Positions 33,765 to 62,940 of a stretch of 64,000 bases of DNA are shown piece after piece. The first letter of the stretch is position 1; every line of letters begins with the position of its first letter. The position numbers and the translations under genes were made by a program. Under the pieces are notes generated by a model. That model was not told where the DNA came from and searched no databases. It was given only the letters and a program-made list of their open reading frames with translations. Source of the stretch: Glandiceps talaboti (lineage: Eukaryota; Hemichordata; Enteropneusta; Spengelidae); NCBI RefSeq assembly GCF_964340395.1, contig NC_135549.1, positions 13,016,842 through 13,080,841 on the forward strand, given 5' to 3'.

Positions 33765-35242
33765 CATTCATGATTATTCAAAATGCTATTTTTTTAGTCC
33801 CCCCCCCCCCACCCACCCAAAGGGCTTGGAGGAGCTATCCATTCGTCAAAACAAACACACAGGACAAACTCAATTTCAACCAAACATGGCACAAATGTCA
33901 GTACTATTGACGACATGTGCACATCACTTTATTTCATGATCTTGACTGTTCAATAACTTTGAAGGTTTGCACATGTCATAAGAAGTCAACTTTCCAAGTC
34001 AGACATGATTCTTCACCTTCACCTTTACAATGTAATATAGTCCCATTCAAGTTTCCACACAAATATAATAACAGAGGTCCATTTTCTCCTGTGATTCGGT
34101 CACAACATCACTTTATGTTATGAGTAGACTACGTTGTAGTAGGCTGACAGTTAAAGTATTGGACCTCATTTTAAATATCAGTTAACTGTAGGTTGATGTT
34201 ATGGTGCCAGTACATCTAGAATACTTTGGATAGTATATACTTCATTGAAAAAATAACAGATCGATGCTATCCAGAAATGCTACTGAACTTACAAAGTACA
34301 CCCATGGTTAATGTGTTTTGACTAAATGACTTATAATCTATGCTTTTGTACACAATATGGCATTGTAAGTCTCAAAGTTTGATGACAGTTTTGTATCATG
34401 TTTTATGACAAAATGTTATTGGTATGTGATGTTTGGTTGATTATTTCATATCCTAACATGTTTACATAGGAAGAGATAAAGGACTGCATTTGATGTTAAA
34501 TGAATGGTTGTTGGTTTCCAAGTTGTCTTGTGCAAGTGTATGGGATACATTTGTTTCCTTCTTTGTGATGCTCTATGATACTTTTTTAGTTATGTTATAC
34601 TTCTGTCTGTCTGTCTGTCTGTGTGTGTGTGCGTGCGTGCATCTATCTGTGAACACCATATCTCAAAAACCACTGCATCAGTTCTAATGAAACTTGCTAC
34701 ACATCTTCCATATGGTAATGACAAGAACTTATTAGATTATGGTAAACATCTAGAAGACATTGCAACAATATTCAGACTAAATGCCAGGCTAAATTCTTTA
34801 ATCTATGAAGATTATATGCGCAAAAGCAGTAGGCTGTTGCAAGTGTTATTAAGTAATGTAAAGTATGAGTTGCATCTTCATTTCCCCATACAAACATTTC
34901 CAAAATACTGACTTACATCACATGAATGATCATTTTCTACAAATCACTGATGAACAACATCTTTATTCAACAAAGAACAGGGTCAAATTTCAAAGAAAGA
35001 AAACAGCTCCTCACGTCGTGTAACATTCCAGTTCTTAAATTACTGGAGTCAAGAAAGACCACCGACCATTCAGTACACCATGGTACATCGTGAATTGCAG
35101 ACTGCATTGTACAGATGTTTGTTGAAATTTCTCACTTTTTGCTTGTTCATGTATCTGCACTATTCCTCTGCACATTAGACAAATTTATTGTGCAATGGTG
35201 TACTCCTGACCATAGCACCCATGTCAGTTTTTTGAATATAAA
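33765..35242. other. convergent intergenic region between the trihelix and HARBI1-like genes
   Basis: Contains a C-run with a dispersed-repeat fragment (33795-33950) and a short (TCTG)n/(TG)n-headed fragment (34602-34720) related to those at 25.5 and 29.9 kb. It also holds the putative 3' UTRs. No host gene is seen. Confidence 0.55.
34962..34967 (-). terminator. candidate polyadenylation signal of the HARBI1-like gene
   Basis: AATAAA on the - strand, about 275 bp past the stop codon at 35243. Confidence 0.5.
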
Positions 35243-37147
35243 TCAGTCATTAGCATCACTTATTTCATTTGCTATATCCTTCCTTTTAGCTTCTGCAGCT
35301 GAAGAAATGGTCCTATTTGTTGGAATCTCATGTACATCAAATTCTATCTCAACACTGTCAATGTCCTCATCATCTACACACTCATTCATTAAGATAACAT
35401 TATGGAGTATGCATGCAACTGTGATGACAGTTGGTATTTCATTTTTTATTTGCATATCAAGTAATTTCAAGCGAGTGAAGTTCGATTTGAGAAGCCCAAA
35501 AGCTTTTCTGATACACATCCAAGTTAAAGCATGACGTTTATTATATTTATTTTCGGCATCAGTCAGGTCCATTCTGGGAGAATAAGGTACCAGTAGGTTT
35601 GTAGACATTGGATATGCAGAATCACCAAGTATATGCAACTCTGGCGGTAGCAGATCCTGTGCTAGCTTTTTTCGTAATGGACTGCTTCTGAACACCGGAC
35701 AATCTTTAGTAGATCCTGGCTTTCCTGTGTAAATATCAAGGAACCTAGCATGGCTGTCACATACAGCCTGGAGATGGATACTGGGATGTCCCATGTTCTC
35801 TATGTGGGAATCATTGACTCTGGGAAGTCGAAGAGCAATGCGTGTACTATCTATCGCACCCACCACTCCTGGAAATCCATATTTTTTCTGAAAATCTTCA
35901 GCTATGTCCTTCAATTGTTCTTGTTTTGGCCATTTGATAAATAGATGGCGTGCCTTCATTAGGGAGTGGTTTACACTGATTAGTATATCATGCAAAGAAG
36001 ACTTTGACAGTCCAAAACGATCACCAACACATCTGATAGATTCTTGATGGCCAAGATGCCATAGGGTTGCTAACAGTTTCTTTTCAAGCTTAGTCACCCT
36101 GCCATTCCGTAAATATGGTGCAAGTGCTCTGTGAAGTACCTGTAAAACGATAAGAGTTTGTAATCAGTTTGTGTGATTTTAAGAAGTTTATGAAACAGGT
36201 TTACATACATGCACACCATGACATGTACATTTTATATGTACTGTATTATGTATATTGTCCTGATGATGCTCAGGGTGAAAGCTATAGTCAAATTTTTTGG
36301 AAACCCTTTGAATTTAGACCGTCCAGTTTGCAATTGTGTTATTGTATAATGTCTTTATGTAGATTTCTTTCATGAAGGCACACTTCATGTAGCAACATAT
36401 TGTAAACAATGTCAATATTAGGAATAATCCAAATCCAAACTACCGAGTGCTAGTAGTATACTAGTATAGATTTGTGTTATAAATAGTTATTCATAGACCA
36501 TTAGTTACATACACACAGTGACACACACACACACATTTGAAAGCATTCCCTCCTGTACCACCCCACATGCAATTTTTTAGCATGTATTGTCATCAATTAC
36601 CTTAACATGTTGATTTAACACCAGAAAGCACTCTTTTTAGTCCTTGAATTTCAAAAATTGCCAGGAGCAGGAGGAAGTGGGTACCTTCTGTACCCACCGT
36701 ACCCCCACAGTAGCTGTTGTGGTGGCTGCTGGGATTAAATTCTACCCCCCCCCCCCCCCACACCACACACACACACAAATCACATTATTTAACCCCTGGG
36801 CAAACCAAAAGCATGCAGTCGTAGGTGCACAAGAACACTGATGTGCATTCTTTCCAGTTTATAAGTAACTTGCGTACCTCAAATGTTGATCTCTTCATCC
36901 GGAATTGAGTTTTAAAGTCTATGTCTGACAATAATGGAACTACAAAGTTTACAAAACCGTTTACATCACGGCCGTGTCGCCTGACAAGTCGGCGACGACG
37001 ACGGTGTGTAACAGCAATGCCCATTGCAGCATTTAAAGTCAACATAGATGAGTGTGTCGCCGAAAAAAGGGCGTTAAAATCGACCCCGTCCTCCGCAAAC
37101 TCATCTAGTACCATGAACCACGCTTGTTTTGTCAGCGAGTCCTCCAT
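35243..37147 (-). CDS. HARBI1-like PIF/Harbinger nuclease (DDE_Tnp_4 family), probably domesticated
   Basis: Two exons, 37147-36878 and 36139-35243, join in phase to 388 aa (human HARBI1 is about 349 aa). Exon 1 carries an Arg-rich stretch (THRRRRRLVRRHGRD, about residues 47-61) that could bind DNA or act as a nuclear signal. Exon 2 starts VLHRALAPYLRNGRVTKLEKK, with a helix-turn-helix-like CVGDRFGLSKSSLHDIL next. The nuclease core follows: GAIDSTRI gives the first Asp (D187), with CDSHARFLDIYTGKPGSTKD after it, and HILGDSAYP gives the second Asp (D263). The family's third acidic residue, normally Glu in V-I-E-R-A-F-G, reads C-I-R-K-A-F-G, so R301 replaces it. ACILHNVIL follows as expected. 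The intact frame plus intron and polyA signal argue for a host gene. The lost Glu argues against active cleavage. I see no inverted repeats bounding it. Confidence 0.9.
36485..36780. repeat. simple-sequence patches in the HARBI1-like intron
   Basis: Short (CA)n and a C-run near 36748-36762. The rest of the 738-bp intron shows nothing recognisable. Confidence 0.7.
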
Positions 37148-37640
37148 GATGATTCGTATTTTCTACTAGTGTCCACTGTACTTGATTCCTTTGTTTTCGA
37201 ACGAGTTTAAAGTATGTTCGATAGAGGGCGATGTTCATATGAATATGCCATGGCATACCATAGTAAACCATTTGAGGGGGGGGGGGGCACACTCTGTATG
37301 GCGCCTGTATGCGGGACATAATTACGGATAATTTCTTTGACTTGATTACTACATTTTCAACAACTTATTTGACTCAACCACCACATTACATTTTCAAATT
37401 ACAAATTATTTTGCTCTTCGATAACTTCTTTGACTTGACCACTACATTTCATTAATTACAAATATATATTAAAAACTTTTGACCCTGCACATTTTGGATA
37501 CCCAAACTGATTTTGCCTCCTGCTCGAAGTACAGCTCATACATTAACGCCGTTTTTGGCCACCACAGGTCCAAGTACAAGCTAGTGCACAAAAAGAGTCA
37601 TAAAATCATTGATTTTGATGGTCAAAAAACCCCCCACTTT
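37148..37640. other. upstream region of the HARBI1-like gene
   Basis: Presumed promoter side. It contains a G-run at 37275-37288 and loosely repeated TTTGACTTGA(T/C)ACTACATTT blocks (about 37335-37460). No gene is seen. Confidence 0.4.
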
Positions 37641-37644
37641 TGGA

Positions 37645-37790
37645 AGTCTTGATTTCTGGGGAGGAGGAATTTTTTTTGGGAAAAAATGTCAGCAAATGAA
37701 GGAGAGAAAAAAATAATCTGATCCCGTAAGAGTTTGAGAGAAAAAATTTTTCCAACAGAAAGAAGGGAAAAAAAATTGTGGTACATTAAA
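37645..37790. mobile_element. fragment related to the 24.4-kb MITE
   Basis: TTGATTTCTGGGG, then A-rich blocks with GATCC(T/C)GTAA and TTGAGA motifs, in the same order as at 24410-24545. The matching right end is not seen, so this is a truncated or diverged relative. Confidence 0.55.
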
Positions 37791-38041
37791 TGTATAATAA
37801 CACTTGGTTGGTATGTACAGATAAATGTTTTGAGGTGGTTCTAAATTGCAGACACATGAGTACATGTAATACATTTGTAGAAATGAGTTGGTTTGCACAA
37901 TCTCTGGACCATGGGGTAGCTATAGGTCTGTCTGGAGTGGAACTGATTGGGAAATGCCATTTATCATCATAGGATTCACTTGCAACCATTTTCTTATGGT
38001 TTTTTTTTTTCATTTTTTGTATATGATACTGGTTTACAATC

Positions 38042-38660
38042 AATTGTATTAATTGCCCATATTACACCAATATTAACATATGCAGCTGAAATATAGGCAA
38101 TTAATATGAATGGTGAAGAACTGGAACAAAACTGAGACTGAAAAATACCATCTAAAATGGTGTAGACAAATTTTAAATGTTAACAACAAAACAAGTAGCA
38201 TAGGTTGCAGGATGGAACTTGGTAGAATGACACTCTTGCCAATCATCCAAGTGAAAGCAGTACAGTACTATAGAAATATAGAAGACAATAAGAAAGGACA
38301 CATTTATCACGCCATGAAAAGAATTACAAGAACATAATTATCCTGGCTCATGGCTAGATACAATGAGTAACACTGAAGTAAAGCGCTTTCTCTATGTACT
38401 ACATTCATTTATAGCATTCATATCAAGTGTAAAAGTATACTGTTTCAATTGGTTTATTTACATGCCTAGCATATGGCCTTTCTAGTGTGGTCAATAAGCA
38501 AATGAAACAGTATACTTTTACACTTGATATGGATGCTATAAACAATTGTGGTACATACAGAAAATACTTTACTTTGGTGTTATGGGTTGTAATTTTAAAA
38601 AATGAAAGAAGAATATGGAATTTCAAACATCAACAATACCACAAAGGAACACTTTTTGAA
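38042..38660 (+). pseudogene. relic of a non-LTR retrotransposon reverse-transcriptase C-terminus
   Basis: In the + frames, ITPILTYAAEI-stop, then LKWCRQILNVNNKTSSIGCR and ELGRMTLLPIIQVKAVQYY, match the post-catalytic region common in LINE polymerases (a TYGCEVW-like block, then a K-C-ILGVNKKTSN and ELGR-PL pattern). Stops and frame breaks are present, and the catalytic core is absent. Confidence 0.55.
38410..38540. repeat. 38-bp inverted repeat with 55-bp loop
   Basis: Arms 38410-38447 and 38503-38540 are reverse complements with one mismatch. The shared core is ATATCAAGTGTAAAAGTATA. It lies within the retrotransposon relic. Confidence 0.9.
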
Positions 38661-40073
38661 CATTTGTAAAGATTATTTCACCCAGAAATGGACCAAAGAC
38701 AATGAAAGACAAGACTCAAAGCTCAGGGAGAACTTACAAATTGTTTACACAATAAAGATACAAAACAGCCAATTATCTTAAAATTGAATGATGACATTTG
38801 GGCTAAGTTTGAATGTAATATTTGTAAATGCAAGGCGACATATGTTTGTGGATGGGAGCAATCTGTATGCTCAAAAAGTATCAACACTCACAATCAACAA
38901 TATATTTAGATTTTATTATTGTATCTAACTTAAAGAAACCTCAATTACATAAAAAAATAGAATAAAACTCTTCCTGGTGTTACAAGCCTCAAGAAAGGTG
39001 GCACAAAAGAAACCAATAAAACATTTCAACAGTAGCTCATCTAGTAGTCCATATAACTAATGTTTTAATATAAACAATGATCTACTAACTGATTATCATT
39101 ATTATTGGCAGTTTGCAATTTGAACAGAGAAGTTTATGGAATCACACTTCTCTGAAACATGGGTTTTAATCAATTTTAATTTTAACATTTTACTTGTAAA
39201 AAAGACTGAATATAAATTTCAAATGACTTATTTTTTTAAATCGTAGACAAGAGGTTCAGGGACTGACAAAGTAAGTTACATAATTTGAATAGCATATATG
39301 AATAATATTTGAATAAATATATAACATATTATCTATGATTTCCATGGCAGTAAATTTAGCAATTTTTATTCACAAAGAAGTACTAAACCCCCCTGTACGT
39401 AGTTTAAATAGCACTCAAAGTTCCACTGTTTGCAAAAGAGGTCTGTTTTCTGTACAGCAAACGTACTTGCAACAGCTACATACATCCCCAAGTTTCAACA
39501 ACCTTCCTGTTTCATGAAATTTTTCATCTTGACACCATAGAAACTTAAGACACACTGAACTCTATAAGTTTTTGGGGTTGAAATTCTTGACTTCACCACC
39601 AAATAAACATGAAAAAATACTGAACTCTGTGAATTTCAGGGTTGATCTTCTTCACTTCACCATCACAGGAACATAAACAATACTGAACTCTAAAAGGTTC
39701 TTTGGCAACTATAACACACTGTTATGTATTCTTTGACACATGTCTTTACAGGTAATTACTTTCCATAATTTCTCTTTCAGTGTTGTGCTGGTTATCAGAG
39801 TAAAAACACACAGAATAGGAGTCAAAAGTTGACATTTTTGACATCTCAATGGCCTTCTTCAGAGTTAACGTCTAGAAATCTCCAAAATGTTTGACACACT
39901 ATATAGTAATCAAACTGAAAGTATAATAGATTTGTGACATTCCCAATGGACTCCTTCATAGTTTGATTCTAGGAATCTTTCAAATGTCCACTTAAGCACA
40001 CTGTGGTGTATAGTAACCAAACTGTAGAATTTATCTAGAAATACTAGTAACTTTGTCATGCAGAACACCAAAG
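38661..40073. other. AT-rich region, probably including the FBH1 3' UTR
   Basis: No coding region recognised. Loosely repeated ACTGAACTCTA(T/A)AA blocks occur at about 39550-39700, and CAATGG-CTTCTTCA blocks at about 39847-39960. TTTATT near 39367 is one possible FBH1 polyA signal. Confidence 0.4.
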
Positions 40074-53781
<13,708 letters not shown>

Positions 53782-53783
53782 TG

Positions 53784-53795
53784 CTATTCTTGCAT
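53784..53795 (-). promoter_or_regulatory. three-codon upstream ORF of FBH1
   Basis: On the - strand, ATG CAA GAA TAG ends two bases before the FBH1 ATG. If the 5' UTR includes this segment, as the acceptor near 53852 suggests, the mini-ORF could modulate initiation. Confidence 0.4.
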
Positions 53796-54072
53796 GACAT
53801 CAAACTTGTGTTGTTTAGTTTCAGAATGATGGGTTCAATGGCTGCTATACACCTGCAAAGGAAAATGGAAACAATGCATCACCTCATAATATTACATTTA
53901 CAATTTCTACACTATCACATTATATCTATTATTAATAATATTAAAGTTTGGGTTCACACTAGTATGGATGCCAACATGATATCAAATTATCTCTATCCCC
54001 GTCTGACCAAATGAGAAATCATGAACCAAAAGATGTTCATGCAAATGAGCAAACCCCCAACAAAAGAATGTA

Positions 54073-54240
<168 letters not shown>

Positions 54241-54586
54241 AGATGCATCATTTTCTTTTTACATCAACCTTAAATTTCGCCCTTTTTAAGAAAGCATTGT
54301 TTTTATTAGCATTATTTTCTTATTCAAACATTTATCTATTTTACTAGCGTATTACACATATTTTGTATAGTTTCAAGTTACATCAGTATTTTAAAATTCC
54401 AGTCTGTGTATTGTTATGGAAAGCGCACTGAGACGCAGTGTAGTGCGCTCTTTTATAAGAAATAAATTATTATTATATTATATTGATCACATATGCACAT
54501 ACTTATTCTAGTGTTTATCAAGTTTTAAGTTCGAAAACACCGCATCACCGTCAGATACTGACGATTAGCTACTGTACTGTACTTAC

Positions 54587-54783
54587 CTAGCTATGGGAGA
54601 ACCTGGACGGCTGCTGGTATAGTGTTGGTGTAAGTTAGGACCGTTTTTTTAAAATGTCTTTATCTGCCTCGTAAACATAGTCAATGAGTGACTATGCGTA
54701 GCGTAGCGTTGGTAAAGTAACCTTTGACCTCAGACAACAGTGCCCTCTACTGACAGATTGTAAAACAGCTGGTTCTGCACAGA
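54587..54783. promoter_or_regulatory. shared bidirectional promoter of FBH1 (-) and ANKRD16 (+)
   Basis: On the - strand a strong donor (GTAAGTAC) sits at 54586, which makes upstream sequence a likely non-coding first exon of FBH1. The ANKRD16 ATG is at 54784. Both transcription starts must therefore lie within under 200 bp. No TATA box is evident. Confidence 0.6.
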
Positions 54784-59017
<4,234 letters not shown>

Positions 59018-59190
59018 CAGTGGTGTATGTCTTGCAAAGAACGCTACACACAAATTTCAAGTGATGTTGATACTGGAAGGAGATAGCAATGGTGTATGTC
59101 TTGCTAAGAAATCTTAACAACAACTTAGACAGTGACGTTGATATTGGAAAAGGGTACTACCAGTAGTGGTGTATACCTTCTAAGAAGTCA

Positions 59191-61764
59191 CTGTGACATG
59201 TAATAAAGTAGATGAGCATCAACACGATGGAATGTAATTTGAAAAGATTTGCCAATCAGTTATCATTTCACTGCAAAATCTACAGGAGTTGATATAGGCA
59301 AAAAGATCAGCTGTTGTGGGTGCTCTCCTATTTCTTTCCCACAGACTAGGGGAAGGGATGATAAGTATGCCCCAGTGACAGAATTTAGTCTACAATCAAT
59401 AGTGCAAGCTGGAAGTTGGCAATGTAATACACACTTTTTGACAGCTGTTGATATGTGAAACCATTATACTAAAGTTATCTGAAGCTTATTGGAATTAACT
59501 CACCATATAATAATCAATCAGTAGATGAAATAGGAGTTGCTGATCTCCAGAAGTATCATCCTGTTGGATGAATCAGTTAGCAGAAAAATACAAACAATGA
59601 ACTGAAAATACCCTTGTAGATTTATAACTTTTTACTGATGAGGTCTGAAACAGTAACATTTCATTTGTATCATCAATGGCAACAACAAAAAATCTACACA
59701 TGCTGATAAATCATTGAGAATACTTTGCGCATATTTTGAACTTTTGATTACCAAGTTGTATTTCATTATAAAGTATATAAATATAGTCATCAACAAAATG
59801 CTGATCATTGTAAACCAAAGTAAACTAATTAATATAAATAAATTTTCATCAAAAACTGGTGTCTTTGTACAGTCTCATAGAATATGACTTAGTAGACAAT
59901 GTTTTTTTTTTCAAATTGATGGAGATATTACTGGAATACTTGTGACACACAGACATGCACACAGATACAAACACACAGACCAACCATGTCAACACCAGTA
60001 TTATATCCAGATGGAATGAATAAAAATTGACAAACATTTTATTTCATATTATAAATGTGAACAGATATTTATGAAAGCTATCTTGACCTTGACAATGACC
60101 TTTTATCATCACCAATAGTGAAATTACAATCCTAGGTAGTAGGCTACCATTGCATTGCACATAGTTGTCAAATGTGGTTATCCACTGTCAAAACACAACA
60201 AAATTATCTGTATTCCAGATAAGAAATTATCCGATAGCCTAACTTGACATTGATAAAAAACCTGATCGAATTGATATGTCATTTTTGTAGTATTATTACT
60301 TTCAACACAGAGCGGTGCAAACTGTTAATAAATAATTGTACTTCGAACAAATATTTCATGGGTGATTTGTGTCAAAACTATGTACATTTACATTATAACT
60401 CTAAAACACATCTTTTGCTGGCAAACACATTCCAGTAAATTATTGGTCAAAATGGTAAGAACTAAAAAATTACAAATCTTATATACATTTTGTACTTGCT
60501 ATAAAGTACATAATTCTGTGTTGGTGTTTAAAATCAAGTGTTTCAAAACTTGCTACAACTGTTACACTAACTTGTACTAGTACCTCAAATGTCACGAAGT
60601 TAAAATTCAATCACACTGGAGTATAAGTGATACAATTGTTGTGGATGATACTTAAGAATTTTCAACATGAAACATTGCCATACATGTTGCCGTATTGGAA
60701 ATTCTGATTGTAATATTGAATAACAAATTCAAACAACCAAATATCACTTTACACAAATGTTTGGTGTCATAAACTATCCATTACCTTTATCTGTGTCAAA
60801 CCTCTCTCCGTTACCTACAGTGTAAGTTGTACCTGAATCTAATGGAGCAGAAATCAAATGATAAAAAAATTGTACATGTCAACATGTGTTAAACCTTTTA
60901 CTGTAAAATATTTCTATGTACACTAGCACATCATCATTCTGAACAGCTGTCATATGTGGTAAAGCATTGGGAAAGTCACCACAATTATGTATTTTCTTAC
61001 ATATTTATACTATAAATACAAGAAATAGCAGTGAAGTCCTCATTATCACTTGATGAGTATAATGTTGTCCAAGACAAAAAACATCAGTTTGTCAATATTA
61101 CCGATATATCATATTAGCACACCTTTGGTTGTCGGCGATTTGCGGTCAACTTTTCCTTGTAACAGTTTCCGTTAATACAGTATTTATGCATATAAAGACT
61201 TCTATGCATATAAAGTATACAGTGATATACCTAGTAGATTTGTTTTATACTTACTCTTAGTCACTTTGAAAATTGCATTGACAACATTATAAATAGCAAA
61301 AAATTACACCATCACAAACGTTATCCAGCATTGGTCTCTTAAACAGTGTAATTCTAAAAATGGGGTGAGTCCACATACCAAAATAATTATGACAATTTCA
61401 AATAAAATATACTCTTGGTCCACTGACAGAACAATCCCTATAATTCCCAGTCTAAAAAATATCATTAAAAGAAAGTTACATTCCTCCAAAGACTTATCGT
61501 AAATGTAAATATCGTCTTTGTGGACAAATTTCAAGATTTCTTAACACAGGATTCCTATTCCTGGTAGTATAGGCACAGGAATTGGAATTTCAATCCAAGT
61601 ATGTTCTCTTCACCAATCATTTCTTCCAATATATAAAAATTACAATATGGTGCAGCATTTTGAGAACAATCACTTCACTGTGAGCTGCAGACATGTTGTT
61701 GGTTGGTAACTACAATTGTTTATCAGTAGTCAACTACCAGTACCGTTCAATTTTTCCAACACTG
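59191..61764. other. convergent intergenic region with the 3' UTRs of ANKRD16 and tafazzin
   Basis: AATAAA at 59837-59842 is a candidate ANKRD16 polyA signal. The rest is AT-rich with only short frames. No RNA gene or coding gene recognised. Confidence 0.5.
59837..59842 (+). terminator. candidate polyadenylation signal of ANKRD16
   Basis: Canonical AATAAA about 820 bp past the stop codon. Usage is not certain. Confidence 0.4.
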
Positions 61765-62940
61765 TTAATTTTCTGAAGTGTTTGAGATTCCATGTTCTCC
61801 TTTGTTTATCTTAGCATAATGCAATGCTTCTGTCCTTGCTTTTAGCCGTGGAAACTCTTCCTGGATAATATCTGTTATCCTCTTCCGTATTTCAATCTGG
61901 AAGAAGACATCAAAGATAACGGTTATCTGAATAATATGCAAAGTACCAAAAAATGCAGCAAACTGAACGATTTACAAAGTTGTGGCTGGATACAAATCCT
62001 ATTACAACAGATTTCAGTCCATACAATGTATACATAATTTACAATTGGAAAGTTGCTCTTAAGACTGTTCCTAGACAGACCTATGTACAGACTGAGACAT
62101 ATTACATGTTTTTCAGAGTCAAGTTTAAAACGTCTTAAAAAAGCCCACTGCGGTGTGAAACTAGTCAAGGATTCAAGTCAAATTTGTACCCATATATTTA
62201 CAGCTGAAGTTAAGATATGCACTAATTTATTATTTGTTTACTTCTTACAAGAAACAAATCTTTGTGTAGAACACGTTAACATAGTAATCAACTTACTGGA
62301 GTTCTGTTTTCTTCTCTGAGTTGTTTGAGTATATCTTGAAATTGGAATGGTTTGCCAACAAGCATTGTAACAGTCTTTCCAATACGAGGTATATATGGTG
62401 GGTTATTTGGCAATATGTCATCCATCCCGGTATGCCAGAATGGTATCACTATAGGATCCACTTTACATTCAGCTATAAGTCTACCAACACCTGTGAACAA
62501 TCAATCTATGTATCACTATAGGATTCACTTTACATTCACCTATAAGTCTACCAACACCTATAAACAATCAATCTATTGTCAGTTACATACTAATAGCCAA
62601 CTGATGTAACTTTTGATCACTTTAATAGTAACATTTTGATTCAATGACACTGTAATAAAACTACACACAACTCATCTAGCAAAACAAAATGGAGAATAAC
62701 ATTATGAAACTAAAACTAGATCAGAAGTTGTGTTGTATGTTTAATTTTCTTTCCATGTTGTCACAAAAAGAAACATCTCAAACTTGATGCAGTGTTAACT
62801 TTACCATTTAGTGTTCACTTTTTAATACTACAATAACCTACACATGGATTCATTACTGTGAAGTACTAAAAAAAACAGCAACCTGTACTGGCACTTACCC
62901 CATTTCAGTCTCAAATCATCCTTTGTCAAATTCACTTTTC
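61765..62940 (-). CDS. TAFAZZIN: Tafazzin, last three exons; 5' part outside window
   Basis: Tafazzin is the mitochondrial phospholipid-lysophospholipid transacylase that remodels cardiolipin. Exons 62940-62899, 62490-62297 and 61896-61765 (TAA) join with matching phases (1, 1, 0). The first gives GKVNLTKDDLRLKWG. The second gives VGRLIAEC, PIVIPFWHTGMDDILPN, PPYIPRIGKTVTMLVGKPF and LREENRTP. The third gives IEIRKRITDIIQEEFPRLK and a hydrophilic tail. This is the C-terminal third of the family in order. The HX4D acyltransferase motif would be in exons to the right of the window; I could not find them in 62941-64000. The tail after RLKARTEALH is slightly longer than in human. Confidence 0.93.
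62491..62580 (-). repeat. 67-bp tandem duplication of the tafazzin exon start
   Basis: 62514-62580 repeats 62447-62513, which contains the exon's first ~44 bp and its acceptor (shared TATCACTATAGGAT, CACTTTACATTCA and ATAAGTCTACCAACACCT). The intronic copy has lost the AG (CCTATAAAC instead of CCTGTGAAC), so it is a decoy or dead exon start. Confidence 0.85.

Noticed and set aside
34490-34911. Open frames of 65 and 96 codons on the + strand
   Set aside because: They run through a (TCTG)n/(TG)n tract and a dispersed repeat, with no recognisable domain.
35545-35560. Alternative acidic residue (Glu of DAENKYNKRH) as the third catalytic residue of the nuclease
   Set aside because: In the family the catalytic Glu comes after the YN-x-x-H block and directly before the R/K-x-F-G helix. 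This Glu comes before that block.
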